Below are positions 1-7,433 of a stretch of 64,000 nt of DNA, piece after piece (position 1 is the stretch's first letter; each line of letters opens with the position of its first letter). The notes under the pieces were generated by a model that worked only from the letters and a program-made list of their open reading frames with translations, was not told where the DNA came from and searched no databases. Source of the stretch: Ignavibacteriaceae bacterium (GTDB lineage: Bacteria; Bacteroidota; Ignavibacteria; Ignavibacteriales; Ignavibacteriaceae); contig WBUK01000005.1 in the NCBI GenBank assembly GCA_008933765.1, positions 62,001-126,000 of the forward strand. The letters are read 5' to 3'. Position numbers and translations under genes: made by a program.

Positions 1-272
1 CTGGCGTTTGCAGTAATTGGCACCAAACTCAGAGCACTGGCGCCGGTAACCTTTGAACCAAATGAAAGGTAGCCCACCGTTGCCGACACTTCAACAACAG
101 GTGTGGGGAAAATTAAAGTGGCGTGTGCACCAAAACCGGTGTTGTACCAATCACTAAAAGCGCCCATAGGAATGCCCGTACTTGCACCTACACCAAGTTT
201 AAAGGTTGGCAACTGGCTGAAGGTTAATGGCGCAAAAAAGAGAACCAATAAAAGTAAATGAAATTTTTTCAT
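1..272 (-). CDS. outer-membrane beta-barrel-like protein, N-terminal part
   Basis: This frame runs off the left edge of the window, so only the first 90 codons are visible. It starts with a clear signal peptide (MKKFHLLLLVLFFAPLTFSQ), followed by a Gly/Ala-rich stretch with alternating hydrophobic residues (FGAHATLIFP, VEVSATVGYLSFGS). That pattern is typical of outer-membrane beta-barrel or porin-like proteins of Bacteroidota relatives. A GGAG box lies six bases before the ATG. The downstream part is outside the window, so family assignment is not possible; the call rests on the signal peptide and strand-like pattern only. Confidence 0.6.
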   Translation of the reverse strand, partial: MKKFHLLLLVLFFAPLTFSQLPTFKLGVGASTGIPMGAFSDWYNTGFGAHATLIFPTPVVEVSATVGYLSFGSKVTGASALSLVPITANA

Positions 273-383
273 TTTATCTCCGCGATTATTTGTAATTAAA
301 TGAACAAACTTTACCTTTTCAAACTAAGGAAAAGATTTAATTTCAAATTACTGAATTATTACTGAATAAAAAAGAAAAAAAAT

Positions 384-1508
384 TTAGTTGCTTCTTGCTC
401 TTTTGATCAGAATATTATAAACGGCTTTGAAAAAGTACTTTGTATCGGTTATAAAACCATACTTTTCAAATTGATGCAAATATCTTTTTTCGGACTCGAT
501 TATCTCTTCGAGCGTTTTCGGCATGTCTGCATAGAATGGAGGGACTAACCCCGGCTTGTAGCGCATCCGCAACTCTCGGAGTTCGTCATCATAAAGGCTA
601 AGGTAGTGTTTGCTAAGAGGGCGGACACCAACAAGCTTCAAATCACCTTTAAAGAAGTTGATGAACATAGGTAGTTCGTCAATCCAAAGTTTGCGCATGA
701 TCCTGCCCCAGTAGGTGATTCTGAAATCGTCTTTTATTTTCCCGCCTTCCTGAAGTTTGTTTTTTTCGAACACATATTTCTGCAGATATTCAGAATATGG
801 GTGCATAGTGCGGAATTTATAAACATGAATAACTTTTCCGTTCTTACCAATTCTGCGCATCTTAAAGAGTGGCCCGTAAGAAGGCTCTTCGTTGTATTCG
901 GGTTCGGATATTTTTCTTACTGCGAAATAGGTTTGCTCGCTGTATTGTTTATAGTCAACTATATCAAAACCGCAGGAGACCAATCTTCCCAACATTTCAG
1001 TTAAAGAATAAACCCGGTTTGTACCGCCTGTGAGGAAATAGTAAATCTTCCGGGTTAGTTTAACTTTCGGGAAGACCCTGTGAAACATGAAATCAACAAA
1101 ATAAACCGGTGCGGCTATCCATTTCTTATATCTGTGGAAAATTCTGCGGCGGCGTTGCCCGAAAGTTTCAAAAGTCCCGACAAATATTCCATCCTCAGGA
1201 AGCTTTCGGTTGATGGCTTCAAAAAATTTATTCAAATATCTTACATGGTTCAGAGGGCGAATGTTAACAAAATCTGAGATTTCAGAATCTGAGATTGATT
1301 CAACATTAAACTTGGAAGAAGTATGTAAAACTTTTGTGCTTAAAGTGTTAAGATTGACCTGCTGACGAATAAATTCCAAAGCCTCGGCGCCAACTGTGTT
1401 AGCGATCCTATAATCGAGCATAAGATTTTCGAGCGGCATCCCATCCAGAACAGGCTGTGCTAATTCTTCAAATCTCATTCTTTTTCTCTTACGGGTCTTT
1501 GGAATCAT
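384..1508 (-). CDS. sugar transferase (exopolysaccharide initiating glycosylphosphotransferase family)
   Basis: The C-terminal half (about residues 212-360) is a bacterial sugar-transferase domain: YKFRTM at about 230-235, DFRITYWGR, WIDELPM and GVRPLS are the conserved catalytic blocks of the WcaJ/undecaprenyl-phosphate transferase family. Such enzymes load the first sugar phosphate onto the lipid carrier for surface polysaccharide. The N-terminal half (about 80-200) resembles a degenerate SAM-methyltransferase fold rather than the usual four transmembrane helices, and the membrane-dipping helix normally directly before the catalytic domain is not obvious. No other polysaccharide gene is next to it. 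The family is clear; the sugar and acceptor are unknown. Confidence 0.8.
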   Translation of the reverse strand: MIPKTRKRKRMRFEELAQPVLDGMPLENLMLDYRIANTVGAEALEFIRQQVNLNTLSTKVLHTSSKFNVESISDSEISDFVNIRPLNHVRYLNKFFEAINRKLPEDGIFVGTFETFGQRRRRIFHRYKKWIAAPVYFVDFMFHRVFPKVKLTRKIYYFLTGGTNRVYSLTEMLGRLVSCGFDIVDYKQYSEQTYFAVRKISEPEYNEEPSYGPLFKMRRIGKNGKVIHVYKFRTMHPYSEYLQKYVFEKNKLQEGGKIKDDFRITYWGRIMRKLWIDELPMFINFFKGDLKLVGVRPLSKHYLSLYDDELRELRMRYKPGLVPPFYADMPKTLEEIIESEKRYLHQFEKYGFITDTKYFFKAVYNILIKRARSN

Positions 1509-1958
1509 GCTTGGTAAAATAATTATTAAAAAGATGTGCAGTCCGAAAAATAAATCTGCTTTTCATTGCACACCAATATAAACTTTCACCCTTAACGAAA
1601 GTTTGTTCAAAATCACATGAACTGAATCGGATTCTCGTTGTAAAAATCGAAAAAAGGGTTTCTCCTAAGAGAGACACGGGCAGAATGGCACCAGACAAAA
1701 GCATCACTACTTTCGATGAAAAACCCGGGGAAATACAGCCTATACTCTGTATTGGGTAACTGTTAAAATGATACACTGTCTGAAATATTAATTATTATAT
1801 TGCAAAAGTAATAAAATTTTGAAAAATTATCCAAATTTATTTGCACCATTCGTCGAAAATTTTTGACTTTACCGGTCGAAAGTTACCAAATTTATCGTGG
1901 TTGAGTTTCGTCCAAGCAACAGTTGGTTATAAGAAAACCGCTCGACGACTGCAATGCA

Positions 1959-2087
1959 AATGCAAGCAGGTTAAACCCTGCTTTCACCGTTAAACACCCC
2001 TGTTGCAGCGGTTTTTTTGAAGAAATGCAGGTTGATTAAATCCTGCTCTTACTATTAAACACATCCGTTGCAACAGTTATCATGCAG
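1959..2087. repeat. two-copy imperfect tandem repeat with conserved small hairpin
   Basis: Two copies of about 64 bases follow each other. Both keep a small inverted repeat GCAGG...CCTGC, then a TTAAACAC block and a GTTGCA block, while the bases between have diverged. Conservation of both hairpin arms suggests an RNA or DNA structure, but no function is evident. Confidence 0.6.
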
Positions 2088-2145
2088 AAATGTGAGCAAC
2101 CCCCACCCACTCACTCAAATGTAATTTTTCATTAACAAGAATAAC

Positions 2146-2184
2146 AGAAAAAACTACAGAAGGCGGTACGATCAACCGCCTTCT
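2146..2184 (-). terminator. rho-independent terminator of the pentose-phosphate operon
   Basis: A perfect 10-base stem (AGAAGGCGGT at 2158-2167 pairing with ACCGCCTTCT at 2175-2184) with a 7-base loop is followed on the minus strand by a run of six T. It sits 100 bases after the stop of tal-pgi and ends the minus-strand cluster. Confidence 0.9.
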
Positions 2185-2189
2185 AAAAG

Positions 2190-2262
2190 TTTACTTAGTT
2201 AAACCGTTCCGGATATTTCTTCCCGACATCTCCCTCAGTACATCAAGCGCCGTTTCCTCCGG
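2190..2262 (-). pseudogene. degenerate duplicate of the tal-pgi 3' end
   Basis: Read on the minus strand this stretch encodes ARVFPEETALDVLREMSG, which parallels the true tal-pgi C-terminus (KVF..GGADALAVLKEVAGMV). The bases around the second stop (CCGGAACGGTTTAAC) also match those around the real one (CCGGTATGGTTTAAC). It looks like an old partial duplication of about 70 bases. The match is short, so chance cannot be excluded. Confidence 0.4.
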
Positions 2263-2283
2263 AAATACCCGTGCGGGCACAGG

Positions 2284-5073
2284 TTAAACCATACCGGCTA
2301 CTTCTTTCAAGACAGCAAGTGCGTCAGCTCCGCCGAAGATCGTAAACACCTTTCGTCCTTTGGAAGTGAGGGCTTCTCTGTCCCCAAGCACCTGAGCCGT
2401 AATCAATGTGCCGAATGACATCTTCCCTGCTTTCTCACCGGGATTATCGGGAATGAATGCGTCTGACTCCAAGCCCGCCAAAATCTGAAGGAACAAACCA
2501 TGCCCCGAGTCACCCTTGTGCAATTGCCCTGTCGAGTGAAGAAACCGAGGACCGTACACGGTAGTAACAGCAATGTGATATTTCTTGCCAAATTTTGTTC
2601 TTATCTCCTGCAAAATTGCGTCCGTTTTAGGTGATGCTTTAACATACGCATGAATCGCCAGATAACTTCTCTTATCATCGCCCGGATTGCCCTCGTGCAG
2701 GTTCGTCATATACTCAGCAAGTGCAGCCTTAAGCGTGTGAGCCTTAACATCCGCCATGATACGCAAGCCGCCCTCTTCAAAAGCAATTTCCGGCTGCGGC
2801 AGTTTCCCTTCCTCGTTGAATTTTTTAAGCACCGCACGGGCGGAGACTTTTGCAGATTCCACATCCGGCTGATCAAACGGGTGAATGCCAAGCCCGTAAC
2901 CGGCTACTGCCGTTGCAATTTCCCACCTGAGAAACTCGTAACCGATGTACGATTTATCGGGCAGAATAATTTCAATTCCCGGGTGCCCTGCAGCCACAAG
3001 CGAGTCAAATTTCTTTTTCAGAGGATCATCGGAAGTGTCGGCAAGGTAAACAAAAACCCTGTCGGCTGCATAATCTGCAAGTTCAAGCGACACTTCCCCC
3101 TCTACCGGCAGAATACCTTTACCAATCTTGCCTGTGCTTTCGGCGATAAGCTGCTCAACCCAGGGCCCAAACTGCGAAAAAACGCCCGGCGTTAAAAATG
3201 TAACTTTGTCATAAGCCGCTTTTGCCCCATCAGCCATCAAAATACCGATAACCGAAGGAGAACCCTCTGCAATTTTCGATTCGGCAGCCATTAAAAGTGA
3301 TTTTTGCAGAATATCTTTAATGTCTATTCCCACAAGCGCTGCCGGCACCATACCAAAAAGTGAAAGCGCCGAGTATCTTCCGCCGATATTCGGGTCGTTA
3401 AGGAATATTTTCCTGACCCCCAACCGGCGGGCAACATCTTCCAACCCGCTGCCGGGGTCAGTAATTGCAACGAATCTCTTTTGCGCTTCTTCTTTACCGA
3501 ATTTTTCCGCAACGGAAGCGAAAAAATATTTCATAAAGGAAAGCGTTTCAACCGTACCGCCCGATTTTGTAGAAACAATATATAGAGTCTTTTTATCGGC
3601 TAATTTTGCTTCTTTTTCCAGAACAGCTGCAGGGTGTGTGCTGTCAAGTATTTCAAGCTCAAGATAGCCGGGCTTCGTCCCGAACATATTTGCCAGCACT
3701 TCCGGTGCAAGTGAAGAGCCACCCATCCCAAGCAGAAGTGCATTGGTGAAACCATCTTTTTTCACCCCATCAACGAACTCGTTAATCTCATCAAGAGCGC
3801 TCAGGGTGTGTGCCGGGCTATCCAACCAGCCGAGCCTGTTTTCAATCTCAACGGGTGAACTGCTCCAAACGGTGAAATCTTTTTCAAAAATCCGGTGTGG
3901 AATTTTCTCATCTTTCAGTTTTTTCAGCCCGGTCGAAAGGTCGTCCGCAAGCACTGTGGGGTAGGTTTCAAATTTGTTATTTTCGCGCAAAATAGATAAC
4001 GATTTTTGCTCAATCGAACCGACTAAAGAATTGATTGAGTTTTCAAACAGAACAACGCCGTCGCTTAATAGTTTATCGGTAACTTCGGTAAGGCTTATTC
4101 CCAATTTTTCCAAAGCGGCTATCTGTGCTTCGGCTTCTTCCACGCCTTTGTCAAGTGTAACTTCCAAAACACCATGATCGTTAAATGCGTCTATTGTAGC
4201 CGGCGGCATCGTGTTCACCGTCGGTTTGCCGATCAGTTCATCGACATAAAGCACATCGGAGTAAGCGGGGTTTTTTGTTCCGGTGCTCGCCCAGAGGACG
4301 CGTTGAGGTGTTGCCCCTGCAGCCGCGAGCTGTTCCCATCTTTCACCTGAAAAGAGGCGATTATACTCTTTGAACGCAATTTTTGCGTTTGCAATGGCAA
4401 TTTTGCCCTGAAGCTCTTTGTTGCCTTTCGCCTCAAGTAGTGCGTCGCAGGCAGTGTCAACACGGCTTACAAAAAATGATGCCACTGAAGAAACCAGTGA
4501 TAAATCACCGCCGTGTTCTTTCAGAATTTCCAACCCCTCGATGTACGCTTTTGCTGTCTCAAGGTAGTTTTCAATCGAGAAAATCAGCGTTATATTAATC
4601 GAAATCCCGTGTGAAGTAAGCTCCTTAATTGCCGGAAAGCCCTCTTTTGTTCCGGGCACCTTCACTAAAAGGTTCGGCATTTTAACCGCCATATAGAGCC
4701 GGATGGCTTCATCGATTGTCTCTTTTGTTTTATAGGCTAAGCTCGGGTGAACCTCGATGCTCACGAAGCCATCGCCGCCGTTTGTGCGCCTGAAAACCGG
4801 CAACATCACTTCGCATGCGGCTTTAATGTCGTTTATCATCAGATGGTCGAAAATTTCCCGGGCACTAAGCCCCTTAGCCAGCAATTCTTTAATCTCAGCG
4901 TCGTAAGCGCTGCTTCCTGTAATCGCTTTTTGAAAGATTGCCGGGTTCGATGTTATTCCGCTGATCCCCTCGTCAATAAGTTTTTGCAGTTTCCCTGTTT
5001 CGATATAGTCTCGGCTGATAAAATCAAGCCAGGTTGACTGCCCAATTTCCGCTAATTTTTGAATTTTGTTCAT
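2284..5073 (-). CDS. tal-pgi: bifunctional transaldolase / glucose-6-phosphate isomerase
   Basis: A fusion of two sugar-phosphate enzymes, 929 residues. Residues 1 to about 365 are transaldolase (GISGITSNPAIF near the N-terminus, VKVPGTKEG with the Schiff-base lysine, LWASTGTKNP). Residues from about 380 on are phosphoglucose isomerase (LLGMGGSSLAPEV, STKSGGTVETLSF, and a C-terminal region with the LHKGDSGHGLF block). Transaldolase swaps three-carbon units between sedoheptulose-7-phosphate and glyceraldehyde-3-phosphate; the isomerase turns the resulting fructose-6-phosphate into glucose-6-phosphate, the substrate of zwf in the same cluster. This fusion is known from several phyla. It is the last gene before the terminator and lies 19 bases after glk. 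Confidence 0.95.
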   Translation of the reverse strand: MNKIQKLAEIGQSTWLDFISRDYIETGKLQKLIDEGISGITSNPAIFQKAITGSSAYDAEIKELLAKGLSAREIFDHLMINDIKAACEVMLPVFRRTNGGDGFVSIEVHPSLAYKTKETIDEAIRLYMAVKMPNLLVKVPGTKEGFPAIKELTSHGISINITLIFSIENYLETAKAYIEGLEILKEHGGDLSLVSSVASFFVSRVDTACDALLEAKGNKELQGKIAIANAKIAFKEYNRLFSGERWEQLAAAGATPQRVLWASTGTKNPAYSDVLYVDELIGKPTVNTMPPATIDAFNDHGVLEVTLDKGVEEAEAQIAALEKLGISLTEVTDKLLSDGVVLFENSINSLVGSIEQKSLSILRENNKFETYPTVLADDLSTGLKKLKDEKIPHRIFEKDFTVWSSSPVEIENRLGWLDSPAHTLSALDEINEFVDGVKKDGFTNALLLGMGGSSLAPEVLANMFGTKPGYLELEILDSTHPAAVLEKEAKLADKKTLYIVSTKSGGTVETLSFMKYFFASVAEKFGKEEAQKRFVAITDPGSGLEDVARRLGVRKIFLNDPNIGGRYSALSLFGMVPAALVGIDIKDILQKSLLMAAESKIAEGSPSVIGILMADGAKAAYDKVTFLTPGVFSQFGPWVEQLIAESTGKIGKGILPVEGEVSLELADYAADRVFVYLADTSDDPLKKKFDSLVAAGHPGIEIILPDKSYIGYEFLRWEIATAVAGYGLGIHPFDQPDVESAKVSARAVLKKFNEEGKLPQPEIAFEEGGLRIMADVKAHTLKAALAEYMTNLHEGNPGDDKRSYLAIHAYVKASPKTDAILQEIRTKFGKKYHIAVTTVYGPRFLHSTGQLHKGDSGHGLFLQILAGLESDAFIPDNPGEKAGKMSFGTLITAQVLGDREALTSKGRKVFTIFGGADALAVLKEVAGMV

Positions 5074-5092
5074 TTTATTTTCCTTTCGAATA

Positions 5093-6076
5093 TCAAATTA
5101 AACCCGCAGCAATATATGCCGATCCGTGCAAACCGGCATTGCTGTCTTTGATTAAATATACCGGGGTATTTTCCACAATGTAGCTTAAACGCCCTTTGGC
5201 AAGGTAAGCATCGACGAATGCCCCGTCGGTAATCTTTTTTGCAATTTTTGGCGGGATTCCGCCGCCCAAATAAACGCCACCGGTCGCCATTGTGGTCAGC
5301 ACTAAATTCCCTGCCTGCTGCCCCAGAATCCTCGTGAAAAGATCGAGTGCCATAACCGCAAGCTCGTCTTTACCTGAAAGAGCATATTTTGAAATGGTGG
5401 CGCCCGGGTCTTCTGTCTTAATCTCTGCTAAAAACTCTGTAGTGGCTTTCGCTGCGCCCGTTTCATGCAAAAACTTAAAAATACTCCGTAACCCCAAACC
5501 GGAAGCAACTCTTTCGATGCTCACTCTGCCGTATTCAGCCGCCATATATTTCAAAAGCTCAATTTGCAGATCATCAACCGGTGCAAAATCTGCGTGACCC
5601 GCTTCCGAAGGGATAATCCGATATTTTTCTTCGCCAAGCGGCACCAAAAAGCCGTGCCCCAAACCGGTACCCGGAGCAAGAATCGCTTTCACCCCTTTAC
5701 CTCCGCTTGATTTACCGGGATAGACCGTCAGCACATCATCGCTTTCTAAAAACGGAACGGCAGCAGCGAGGGCATAAAGATCGTTCACTAATCTGAACTT
5801 TTCAATCCCGGTTTTTTGAGCTATTCTTTTCTCGCTCATATCCCATGTCAGATTTGTGGAAGCGCTTTTGCCGTTCACAACGGGGCCCGGCACGCCCGCA
5901 CATCCCGCTTCAATTTTGAAATCCGAGTCACTCAGAAAAGCGTTAATAATATCTTCTAAATCCTCAAAATCCCCGGAAACATATCGTTCAGATTTGTGTT
6001 CTGTTAATTTTTTATTTTTCAATGAAAACACCGAAAGCACAGTTTTAGTGCCGCCGGCATCACAAGCAAGTATCAT
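5093..6076 (-). CDS. glk: glucokinase
   Basis: ATP-dependent glucose phosphorylation to glucose-6-phosphate. The 327-residue length and motifs fit the bacterial glucokinase family: N-terminal phosphate-binding CDAGGTKT (residues 5-12), a GCAGVPGPVVNG block, LVNDLYALAA, a glycine-rich adenosine site APGTGLGHG, and SEAGHADFAP. A GGAG box lies five bases before the ATG. It sits between pgl and tal-pgi on the same strand, feeding glucose-6-phosphate to zwf. A 202-base gap to pgl is largely filled by a 21-bp tandem repeat, so co-transcription with the upstream genes is likely but not certain. Confidence 0.93.
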   Translation of the reverse strand: MILACDAGGTKTVLSVFSLKNKKLTEHKSERYVSGDFEDLEDIINAFLSDSDFKIEAGCAGVPGPVVNGKSASTNLTWDMSEKRIAQKTGIEKFRLVNDLYALAAAVPFLESDDVLTVYPGKSSGGKGVKAILAPGTGLGHGFLVPLGEEKYRIIPSEAGHADFAPVDDLQIELLKYMAAEYGRVSIERVASGLGLRSIFKFLHETGAAKATTEFLAEIKTEDPGATISKYALSGKDELAVMALDLFTRILGQQAGNLVLTTMATGGVYLGGGIPPKIAKKITDGAFVDAYLAKGRLSYIVENTPVYLIKDSNAGLHGSAYIAAGLI

Positions 6077-6152
6077 TCTTTCTCCATGGTTTGCTTCCGT
6101 TTTTCCCGCAATGCAAACCGATCACTATTTGTTAAATTATTAAAAAATAGAG

Positions 6153-6299
6153 TTAATTCAGCTTCTCTGATATTTAGTTTTACTTCCCTGATATTTAGTT
6201 CAGCATTCCCCATGTTTAACTCAACATTCCCGATGTTTAATTAAACTTCCCAGATGTTTAGCTCAGCATTCCTGATGATTAGTTCAGCTTTCCTGCTGC
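6153..6299 (-). repeat. 21-bp x7 tandem repeat spanning the pgl stop codon
   Basis: Seven contiguous 21-base units. The first (6279-6299) is the true end of pgl, coding AAGKLN and the stop; the six that follow downstream read SSGMLS-stop, TSGKFN-stop, TSGMLS-stop, TWGMLN-stop, ISGK(stop)N-stop and ISEKLN-stop in the same register. So the last seven codons, stop included, have been amplified into the intergenic region and have since diverged. Confidence 0.9.
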
Positions 6300-7346
6300 A
6301 CTATCCAAGAACCAATAAACTCCCGCGAACCGGTTTGTAACCAAGCCCGCTGGGAATTTCTCCCGCCCTTTATTTTCAAGAATTGCCGTGAGAACCTCCT
6401 TTTTTTCTTTCCCGTGAGCCAGAAAAAGCGTTGTTCTGCTGTTGTTAATCACCGTGCCCGTTAAGGTTATTCTGTCCTGCCCGCTGTATGGGTTTTTTGT
6501 GTGCGCAACCGGTGCTACAGCGCCCCTTGCAGAAATAGTGCCTTGTGCAGAAATAGTGCCTTGTGCAGAAATAGTGCCTTGTGCCGGTGCGGTGCCTTCC
6601 CCCAAAGTGCTGCCCTGTGCCGAAGTGGAGCCTTCTCCCAAAGTGCTGCCCTGTCCCGAAGCGGTGCCTGTGGATTTTTCCCGTGTTTCTGTGCTGCCGC
6701 TGACTTTGGAAGCCCCGCCTTTTTTTGCCGGCAAACCAACCCGGCTTTTAGACGCAACTTCACTCTCTCCCTGAATTAACCGCAACGAATCAGGAAAAAT
6801 TGAAGCAGTGTGCCCGTCCGAACCCATACCCAGAAGGCAGATGTCAATTCTTCCCGTTAGTTCATGGTTTCCAGCTTTAAAGACCTCTTCCTTAAAGTTT
6901 TCTTCCTTAAAGTTTTCCGCTTTAAGATTTTCTTCCTTTAAACCTTCTTCCTTAAAGTTCTCTTTCTTAAGGTTTTCCGCTAAAATTTCAGCGTATCTCT
7001 TCACTTCTTCATCCGGGTTGTTTTCACCCATCATTCTGAAAACTTGTTCTTCCGGTATTCCCAACGGATCGAGCAGCGCCATTTTTGCATTTCCGAAATT
7101 GCTTTCGGGGTCGTCGGGTGGCACGCACCTTTCATCCGCCCAAAAGAATTTCACTTTGCCCCAGTAATCGGCTTTTCCGTAGGAATTTACAAGTTCCTTA
7201 AAAAGGAGAAGAGGTGTGCTGCCCCCCGAAAGCGCCAAAGAAACGGTTGGTTGCTGCTCCAAATATTCTTTAATCTTCCTGTCAATAAACGCAGCACAGG
7301 CAACCACCGTGGTTTCAGGGTCGGGATATATTCTTAAAATGTCCAT
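6279..7346 (-). CDS. pgl: 6-phosphogluconolactonase with low-complexity insertions
   Basis: Hydrolyses 6-phosphogluconolactone, the zwf product. Family motifs: LALSGGSTPLLLF (about residues 37-49), FFWADERCVPPDDPESNFGNAK, and LLGMGSDGHTASIFP. The protein is 355 residues against about 230-260 for the family; the excess is two repeat tracts. The first (about 125-160) is a KEENF-like 5-residue repeat coded by a 15-base unit. The second (about 215-285) has GST/GTISAQ-like 6-residue repeats coded by an 18-base unit, perfect over three copies near 6530-6585. Both probably form disordered loops on the surface. The core motifs are intact, so activity is likely kept. The ribosome-binding site before the ATG is weak. 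Confidence 0.9.
   Translation of the reverse strand: MDILRIYPDPETTVVACAAFIDRKIKEYLEQQPTVSLALSGGSTPLLLFKELVNSYGKADYWGKVKFFWADERCVPPDDPESNFGNAKMALLDPLGIPEEQVFRMMGENNPDEEVKRYAEILAENLKKENFKEEGLKEENLKAENFKEENFKEEVFKAGNHELTGRIDICLLGMGSDGHTASIFPDSLRLIQGESEVASKSRVGLPAKKGGASKVSGSTETREKSTGTASGQGSTLGEGSTSAQGSTLGEGTAPAQGTISAQGTISAQGTISARGAVAPVAHTKNPYSGQDRITLTGTVINNSRTTLFLAHGKEKKEVLTAILENKGREKFPAGLVTNRFAGVYWFLDSAAGKLN
6530..6680. repeat. in-frame 18-bp minisatellite inside pgl
   Basis: The 18-base unit cagaaatagtgccttgtg is repeated three times without change, and is followed by diverged relatives of the same length (GTGCTGCCCTGT...). All are multiples of three, so the reading frame is kept. A second 15-base repeat lies at about 6880-6975 in the same gene. 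Confidence 0.85.
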
Positions 7347-7395
7347 TAACTATTGTTCACTTTCCGTAAAGTTTGTTTTTCCTGCCTGGTGCTGT

Positions 7396-7433
7396 CACAA
7401 CTCGCAGAAATTATCACAACTCGCAGAAATTAT
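7396..7433 (-). repeat. 19-bp perfect tandem duplication over the zwf stop codon
   Basis: Two identical 19-base copies (7396-7414 and 7415-7433) are joined head to tail. The second contains the last codons of zwf (NFCEL) and the stop begins at the junction; the first is the downstream copy. Because 19 is not a multiple of three the frame shifts, but the stop falls before the copy. Confidence 0.9.

Larger units (their letters stand above)
1509..2283. other. long gene-free stretch with repeats and a terminator
   Basis: No convincing gene is seen. The only ORF (1489-1776, minus) has no family resemblance and an odd composition. The stretch holds a roughly 65-bp imperfect tandem repeat (1959-2087), a strong terminator for the upstream operon (2146-2184), and a degenerate copy of the tal-pgi 3' end (about 2190-2262), each described separately. 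Confidence 0.6.

Noticed and set aside
1489-1776. 95-codon minus-strand ORF upstream of the sugar transferase
   Set aside because: No family resemblance, no ribosome-binding site, composition unlike neighbouring genes, and it overlaps the real gene's start.
6153-6299. Possible CRISPR array
   Set aside because: Repeats are contiguous without unique spacers and the unit is a copy of the pgl gene end.
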